DNA of 10,124 nucleotides, from contig JAMDDF010000027.1 in assembly GCA_023489205.1 (NCBI GenBank), forward strand, positions 1-10,124, read 5' to 3'. Shown piece after piece: positions 5,850 through 10,124 of this stretch. The translations under genes were made by a program, and so were the position numbers. Under the pieces are notes generated by a model, which searched no databases, was not told the DNA's origin, and was given only the letters and a program-made list of their open reading frames with translations. This DNA is from Actinomycetota bacterium (lineage in GTDB: Bacteria > Actinomycetota > Acidimicrobiia > Acidimicrobiales > Palsa-688). How positions within the stretch are numbered: the stretch's first letter is position 1; each line of letters starts with the position of its first letter.

Positions 5850-6731
5850 ATGAGCCGCGCTAACAGGCGTCGCGCCGTAGCTGGACCGGCAGTGCTGGTG
5901 GCTCTGGCGGTCGCGCTCTTCTCCGTTCTCGTCTGGGCCGTACCCGCGCCGGCCCAGCCCAAGGGCCGCCCAGGGGCCCGGCTCGAGGCTTCGGCAAAAC
6001 TAGCCGCCGGTACCGTTGCCACGGGGACCTCGGGCACGCTCGCAGTGAGCAGCGCCCCGGGGACGATAACCGCCGGCCAGTTCCTCTACGACGAGCACTG
6101 CGAGGCCTGCCACGGCCCAGGGGCTGTGGGCGCGAGGGCTCCTGAGCTGCTTGACGTCGGGCCCGCAGCGGTCGACTTCATGCTGTCCACCGGGCGCATG
6201 CCGCTCAACTCGATCACCCAGCAGCCGCTGCCCGGCAGGCCTTACTTCAACAAGAAAGAGATCGCCCAGATCGTCGCCTATATCAACTTCGTGGACCGTG
6301 CGCATGGGACCCCGGGCTTGGGCATCCCCGAGGTTACTCCGGCCTGCAAGGCCGAGACGGCCACGTGCCCAACGCTGTCGGAAGGCGACCAGCTGTTTTT
6401 GTTGAACTGCTCTCAGTGCCACGACGCTTCTGGCGCGGGCGGGATGCTCTCGCACGGTTACGTGGTACCTAGCCTGCGCCAGGCCACCAGGGAACAGATC
6501 GCCGAAGCCATCCGCGTAGGCCCGCGCCCGATGCCCGGCTTCGGGCCCGGGGAGCTAACAGACCAGCAAGTGTCGGCTATAGCCGACTACGTCTACTACT
6601 TGGGCCACAGCCCGAACCGAGGAGGGTTTGGCATAGCCAACTTTGGCCCGGTGCCCGAGGGCTTTGTCGCCATCATCTTTGGTTTGGGCCTCCTCGTCCT
6701 CGTGGCCCGCTTGATTGGTAACAGGGGTTAG
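5850..6731 (+). CDS. qcrC: cytochrome bc1 complex diheme cytochrome c subunit
   Basis: QcrC (cytochrome cc) replaces both cytochrome c1 and soluble cytochrome c in actinobacteria, carrying electrons from Rieske to the CuA centre of the oxidase. The 293 residues have an N-terminal membrane/signal helix (about 12-35), an Ala/Gly/Thr-rich linker, a first haem site CEACH at 84-88 with likely ligand Met117 (GRMPL), a second site CSQCH at 187-191 with likely Met229 (RPMPGF), and a C-terminal anchor at about 271-289. The haem domains face the outside. Two further cysteines, C166 and C173, lie between the domains and may form a disulphide. The ATG is 10 bases past the ctaE stop, with GAGGGA overlapping that stop. 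Confidence 0.97.
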   Translation: MSRANRRRAVAGPAVLVALAVALFSVLVWAVPAPAQPKGRPGARLEASAKLAAGTVATGTSGTLAVSSAPGTITAGQFLYDEHCEACHGPGAVGARAPELLDVGPAAVDFMLSTGRMPLNSITQQPLPGRPYFNKKEIAQIVAYINFVDRAHGTPGLGIPEVTPACKAETATCPTLSEGDQLFLLNCSQCHDASGAGGMLSHGYVVPSLRQATREQIAEAIRVGPRPMPGFGPGELTDQQVSAIADYVYYLGHSPNRGGFGIANFGPVPEGFVAIIFGLGLLVLVARLIGNRG

Positions 6732-6733
6732 CC

Positions 6734-7810
6734 ATGGAGGAGCTGAGAGAGCAAGCCCCGGGCCGAGCGTTCGGGGGCCAAGATGTCGGACAGCGCCCGG
6801 CCTTGGAGCCCCCGACGGTGCTAACCGGCACCCACGGGCCCGAAGAGGGGGCAGGTGCTGGCACGCCCTGGCCCGACGACGTCCCACCCGAACAGGACGA
6901 CACCTGGTACCCCCTGCGCGACGACCCCTGGAAGGCACGGCGCATGGAGTACCTGATAGCGGCCCTGTGGATGGTCACGGGGGGTTGTGGTATCGGGCTC
7001 ATGATCTGCTATTGGACCGGGGGTGAGGCACAGGTCGAGGGGGCCCTCCTCGCGTCGGCCTTCGGGTGCCTCGGCGCTGGTCTCGTGCTGTGGGCGCGCT
7101 TTTTGTTGCCTGGCCAAGAAGTGGTGGGAAGCCGCGGCGTCCACCACTCCGACCTCGAGGAGCGTGCCGCGGTGGTCGCGTCGCTGTCGCGGGGCACAGA
7201 TGCGATGATGTCGCGGCGCGGGTTCCTCGTGAAGAAAGTCTTGGTGCCGGTGGGCGGCATCTTCGGGGTCGCGGCCCTATGGCCCCTTGCCTCGCTCGGG
7301 CCGCGCTACGGCCGCAGCCTTTTCCACACCGCCTGGTACCCCGGCGCAAGGTTGGTCGACCAGTCTGGCAACCCGGTCAAAGTCGGCGACGTCGAGGTGG
7401 ACGGCGTGATCACCGTCTTCCCTGAGGGCCACACCGACGACACGCTCCCCGAGAACGCAATGTCGCCTGCGGTGCTATTGAACATAGGGGGCGACGTCAT
7501 CCACGAGCGCAAGATCAACGTGGGTTTCGAACAACGCTCGGGTGGCAACGGCTATGTCTGCTTCTCGAAGATCTGCACCCACGCCGGTTGTGCGGTGAGC
7601 CTTTTCAACGTGTTGTCGATGCAACTGGTGTGCCCCTGCCATCAATCGACCTTCGACATCTTGGAGGACTGCAAGCCCGTGTTCGGCCCTGCACCAAGAC
7701 CACTACCCCAGCTACCTCTCGGGATAAGCCCTGACGGCTACCTGTACGCGAAGAGCGACTTCGTAGAGCCGGTGGGCCCAGGCTTCTGGGACCGGGGAGG
7801 ACCGGCGTGA
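6734..7810 (+). CDS. qcrA: cytochrome bc1 complex Rieske iron-sulfur subunit
   Basis: QcrA takes electrons from menaquinol at the Qo site and passes them to QcrC. The 358 residues have a cytoplasmic N-terminal stretch of about 70, two membrane helices (about 72-95 and 102-124), a cytoplasmic loop, and a third helix (about 166-187) preceded by SRRGFLVKK at 160-168. This resembles a Tat signal, and actinobacterial three-helix Rieske proteins are known to use Sec for the first helices and Tat for the folded Fe-S domain. The 2Fe-2S ligands are C281 and H283 (CTHAGC, 281-286) and C300 and H303 (CPCH, 300-303), with C286/C302 as the disulphide. The end SDFVEPVGPGFW matches mycobacterial QcrA closely. 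It starts two bases after qcrC and overlaps qcrB by four. Confidence 0.97.
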   Translation: MEELREQAPGRAFGGQDVGQRPALEPPTVLTGTHGPEEGAGAGTPWPDDVPPEQDDTWYPLRDDPWKARRMEYLIAALWMVTGGCGIGLMICYWTGGEAQVEGALLASAFGCLGAGLVLWARFLLPGQEVVGSRGVHHSDLEERAAVVASLSRGTDAMMSRRGFLVKKVLVPVGGIFGVAALWPLASLGPRYGRSLFHTAWYPGARLVDQSGNPVKVGDVEVDGVITVFPEGHTDDTLPENAMSPAVLLNIGGDVIHERKINVGFEQRSGGNGYVCFSKICTHAGCAVSLFNVLSMQLVCPCHQSTFDILEDCKPVFGPAPRPLPQLPLGISPDGYLYAKSDFVEPVGPGFWDRGGPA

Positions 7811-9342
7811 GCACGGTCGCCGAGCGCAGCACTGCCCGCAAACGGGCTATTTTAGAGGAGAAGATCCTCGACGAGGTCGATGACCGCTTCGGGAGCTCAA
7901 AATGGCTCCGCAGTGCCATGGACAAGATCTTCCCCGACCACTGGTCGTTCATGGTCGGCGAGATCGCCATGTACAGCTTCGTCATCTTGATCATCACGGG
8001 CATTTACCTCGCGCTGTTCTACAGCCCTTCCAATGCCGTGGTCGTTTACCACGGCCCCTATGCGCCCCTAGACGGCCAAAAGATGACCCAGGCCTACGAG
8101 AGCGTCATCAACCTGTCCTTTTCTGTGAGGGCGGGGCTCGTCATGCGCCAGGCGCACCACTGGGCCGCCGACATCTTCCTTGCGGCGATCGCGGCCCACC
8201 TGTGCCGCATTTTCTTTACGGGCGCCTTCCGCAAGCCTCGCGAGGTCAACTGGACGATCGGCCTCACGCTGTTGATCGTGGCCATGCTCGAGGGCTTTTC
8301 GGGCTATTCGCTCCCCGACGACCTGCTCTCGGGCTCAGGCCTGCGGGTCGTGTTCTCCATCATCCAGTCCATCCCCTTTGTCGGCGTGTGGCTCGCGTTC
8401 ACCCTCTGGGGTGGCGCGTTCCCAGGGACTTCGGTGTTTTTTACGAGGCTTTTTGTAATCCACGAGTTCTTGTTCCCCTTGATCTTGCTTGGGCTGCTCG
8501 GGGCGCACCTGGGGATGCTGTGGCACCAGAAGCACACCGACTTCCCAGGGCCGGGCAAGACCGAGCACAACATCGTCGGCAGCCGGCTCTGGCCGCAGTA
8601 CGCGATCAAGTCGGGCGCCCTCTTCGCCTTTGTTGCGGCCGTCGTTTTCGGGCTCGGTGGTTTTGTCCAGATCAACCCCATATGGGTCTACGGCCCCTAC
8701 AGCCCTGCCCGCGCAAGCGCCGGCACCCAGCCCGACTGGTACGTGGGGTGGCTTGACGGGGCGCTGCGCCTGTGGCCTCACTGGGAGTTCCGCAGCTTTG
8801 GCCACGAGATCGCCAACCCGTTTTTCCCCGGCATACTTTTGCCAGGCATCGTGTTCACCCTCATGTACGCTTGGCCGGCGATCGACCGGCGCCTCTTTGC
8901 CGATTACGAGGAGCACAACCTCCTCGACCGGCCTCGCGACAAGCCGCTGCGCACGGCGGTCGGCATGGCGGCGTTGTTTTTCTTTGCCGACCTCACCGTG
9001 GCGAGCGCTACTGACCTGATCGGCAACGCCCTGGACATCTCCTTCGAGCTGCTGATCGAGATCCTCCAGTACGGTTCCTTTGTCGCCCCGATCGTGGCCG
9101 GCGTGGTCACCTACAAGGTCTGCAACCGCCTTAACTCCAACAATGCTCACCCGATCCAGCGTCCCGTGGGCGGCATCATCGTGCGCGACGCTAAAGGTGC
9201 GTTCCACACGCTCGGGGCGGAGCACGCCCACGGCGCCAACGGTGGTGAGGGCCATGGCAACGGCGACGGTGCTGGCAACGGCGGGCCAGGTGCGGGCAAA
9301 GCTGCGCTCGAGACCGCCGGTGGCGAGCCGGCAGGAGGGTAG
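7807..9342 (+). CDS. qcrB: cytochrome bc1 complex cytochrome b subunit
   Basis: QcrB holds both b haems and the quinol oxidation and reduction sites. Of 511 residues, about 45-440 are membrane helices and loops. Haem ligands are H117/H131 in helix B (14 apart) and H219/H234 in helix D (15 apart, as in actinobacterial and b6-type proteins). The Qo motif is PDWY at 309-312, followed by VGWLDGALRLWP; QKHTDFPGPGKTEHN at 241-255 is typical of actinobacterial QcrB. This subunit is the target of Q203-type inhibitors in mycobacteria. The last 45 or so residues are a Gly/His/Ala-rich cytoplasmic tail with H467, H473, H475 and H483. The start is GTG, overlapping the qcrA stop as GTGA, with GGGGAGG at 7794-7800. 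Confidence 0.98.
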   Translation: MSTVAERSTARKRAILEEKILDEVDDRFGSSKWLRSAMDKIFPDHWSFMVGEIAMYSFVILIITGIYLALFYSPSNAVVVYHGPYAPLDGQKMTQAYESVINLSFSVRAGLVMRQAHHWAADIFLAAIAAHLCRIFFTGAFRKPREVNWTIGLTLLIVAMLEGFSGYSLPDDLLSGSGLRVVFSIIQSIPFVGVWLAFTLWGGAFPGTSVFFTRLFVIHEFLFPLILLGLLGAHLGMLWHQKHTDFPGPGKTEHNIVGSRLWPQYAIKSGALFAFVAAVVFGLGGFVQINPIWVYGPYSPARASAGTQPDWYVGWLDGALRLWPHWEFRSFGHEIANPFFPGILLPGIVFTLMYAWPAIDRRLFADYEEHNLLDRPRDKPLRTAVGMAALFFFADLTVASATDLIGNALDISFELLIEILQYGSFVAPIVAGVVTYKVCNRLNSNNAHPIQRPVGGIIVRDAKGAFHTLGAEHAHGANGGEGHGNGDGAGNGGPGAGKAALETAGGEPAGG

Positions 9343-9368
9343 TGCCGCGGCGCGCACTAGTTTCTTAG
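9342..9368 (+). CDS. possible 8-codon leader peptide before glgC
   Basis: A GTG at 9342-9344 overlaps the qcrB stop (TAGTG) and follows a strong AGGAGGG at 9333-9339, although the spacing of about three bases is short. It encodes MPRRALVS and stops with TAG at 9366-9368, in the loop of the inverted repeat and three bases before the glgC GTG, in the same frame. A ribosome reading it would unfold the left arm of the hairpin and end beside the glgC start. That a peptide is made is speculative; the reading frame itself is directly visible. Confidence 0.25.
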   Translation: MPRRALVS

Positions 9369-9379
9369 CTAGTGCGCGC
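9350..9379. promoter_or_regulatory. perfect 11-bp inverted repeat spanning the glgC start
   Basis: GCGCGCACTAG at 9350-9360 is the exact reverse complement of CTAGTGCGCGC at 9369-9379, with an eight-base loop TTTCTTAG; a G-U pair can extend the stem by one. It begins eight bases after the qcrB stop and its right arm contains the glgC start codon (9372-9374). It may be the qcr operon terminator (only a mixed CTCTATCGATTG stretch follows), an RNA element controlling glgC translation, or a protein-binding palindrome. Confidence 0.6.
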
Positions 9380-10124
9380 TCTATCGATTGTGCTGGCTGG
9401 GGGTGAGGGCAAACGCCTTTTGCCCCTGACGTTGGACCGTGCCAAGCCTGCGGTGCCTTTCGGCGGTCACTACCGCCTGATCGACTTCGCGCTTTCCAAC
9501 CTGGCCAATGCCGACTTCTTGCAGGTCATAGTGCTCACGCAGTACAAGAGCCACAGCCTCGACCTGCACGTGACGCGCACTTGGCGGCTGTCTAACCTGC
9601 TCGGCTATTACGTGACGCCCGTCCCGGCACAGATGCGCCGCGGGCCGTGGTGGTTCGCTGGGTCGGCGGACGCCATCTACCAAAACTTGAACATCGTGAG
9701 CGACGAGCACCCTGAGTACGTACTGGTCTTCGGCGCCGACCACATCTACCGGATGGACCCTCGTCAGATGCTTGAGCAGCACGTCCAAAGCGGGGCCGCC
9801 GTGACGGTGGCGGCGATCGGGGTACCCGCCGCCGAGGCTGGAGCCTTTGGCATCGTCGAGCCAGGAGAGGGCACCCGCATCTCGCGCTTTGTCGAAAAGC
9901 CAGCCGACCCCCTCGGCCTCGCGAAGGGGCGCAACGAGCTCTTTGCCTCCATGGGGAACTACATTTTTACGGCCGAGGCGCTGGTTGATGCCCTGCGGGA
10001 GGACGCCGAGGACTCTGGTAGCCGCCACGATATGGGGGGCGATATCGTGCCCCGGTTCGTCGAGGCGGGCGAGGCCCACTTTTACGACTTCGGCACCAAT
10101 GTCGTGCCCGGTTGTACCGAGAAG
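9372..10124 (+). CDS. glgC: glucose-1-phosphate adenylyltransferase (partial, 3' end off window)
   Basis: GlgC makes ADP-glucose from ATP and glucose-1-phosphate, the committed step of bacterial glycogen synthesis, and is allosterically controlled in most bacteria. The 251 codons seen are the nucleotidyltransferase domain of a protein usually just over 400 residues long. They include [13 protein letters not shown] at 8-20, [19 protein letters not shown] at 25-43, LTQYKSHSL at 55-63, GSADAIYQN at 97-105, [11 protein letters not shown] at 119-129 (the catalytic Asp region), FVEKP at 173-177 (the sugar-phosphate-binding Lys), SMGNYIF at 193-199 and HDMGGDIVP at 219-227. The GTG at 9372 is the only workable start: an in-frame TAG lies at 9366-9368, and the next GTG at 9390 would cut the first beta strand. 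No Shine-Dalgarno precedes it. Confidence 0.96.
   Translation, partial: MRALSIVLAGGEGKRLLPLTLDRAKPAVPFGGHYRLIDFALSNLANADFLQVIVLTQYKSHSLDLHVTRTWRLSNLLGYYVTPVPAQMRRGPWWFAGSADAIYQNLNIVSDEHPEYVLVFGADHIYRMDPRQMLEQHVQSGAAVTVAAIGVPAAEAGAFGIVEPGEGTRISRFVEKPADPLGLAKGRNELFASMGNYIFTAEALVDALREDAEDSGSRHDMGGDIVPRFVEAGEAHFYDFGTNVVPGCTEK

Noticed and set aside
4840..5853. 337-residue open frame on the plus strand crossing queF, the divergent gap and ctaE
   Set aside because: It is antisense to a clear QueF and out of frame with a clear CtaE; the translation is Arg/Gly/His-rich with no recognisable domain. Typical GC-driven shadow.
8335..9357. 340-residue minus-strand open frame antisense to qcrB
   Set aside because: It lies entirely opposite an unambiguous cytochrome b; the composition is that of a codon-position shadow.
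9358..9374. Leaderless glgC transcript starting at its GTG
   Set aside because: No convincing -10/-35 pair is found upstream (the best -10-like TAGTTT is poor), so I could not support it, although it remains possible.

Overview
The window is a GC-rich bacterial chromosome segment, most likely from an actinomycetote. The best evidence is the respiratory block: ctaE-qcrC-qcrA-qcrB, with a membrane-anchored diheme cytochrome c (QcrC) and a three-helix Rieske protein (QcrA), is the arrangement typical of Actinomycetota. GTG starts, four-base overlaps and very short gaps fit this. I cannot fix a class; a deep-branching group such as Acidimicrobiia is only a guess.

Layout. Positions 1-190 hold no gene I can recognise and probably carry the promoter and leader of what follows. 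Positions 191-3929 (+) are the end of the ribosomal-protein supercluster: rpmJ, rpsM, rpsK, rpsD, rpoA, rplQ, then truA, tightly spaced and probably co-transcribed. Positions 3968-5115 (-) are a two-gene operon converging on truA: queF (preQ0 reductase) followed by a YhhQ/VUT-family membrane protein, which reads as a queuosine-precursor salvage pair. Positions 5116-5224 are a divergent intergenic region. Positions 5225-9342 (+) encode cytochrome c oxidase subunit III and the three cytochrome bc1 subunits, i.e. most of the bc1 part of a bcc-aa3 supercomplex. Positions 9372-10124 (+) are the first 251 codons of glgC (glucose-1-phosphate adenylyltransferase), cut by the window end.

How the genes work together. 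The first block makes 30S/50S ribosomal proteins and the RNA polymerase alpha subunit. TruA, QueF and the YhhQ-like transporter all act in tRNA modification (pseudouridine 38-40; queuosine at the wobble base). The ctaE-qcrCAB block passes electrons from menaquinol through Rieske and cytochrome cc to the oxidase. GlgC opens glycogen synthesis.

Most of the window is well-understood housekeeping content and I see no clearly new system. The least ordinary points are: (i) the qcrB-glgC junction, where the glgC GTG start lies in the right arm of a perfect 11-bp inverted repeat and an 8-codon mini-ORF ends in the hairpin loop three bases before that start; (ii) a strong hairpin formed by the last codons of truA at the convergent junction; (iii) the isolated queF-yhhQ salvage pair; (iv) a long non-coding leader where infA would usually adjoin rpmJ.
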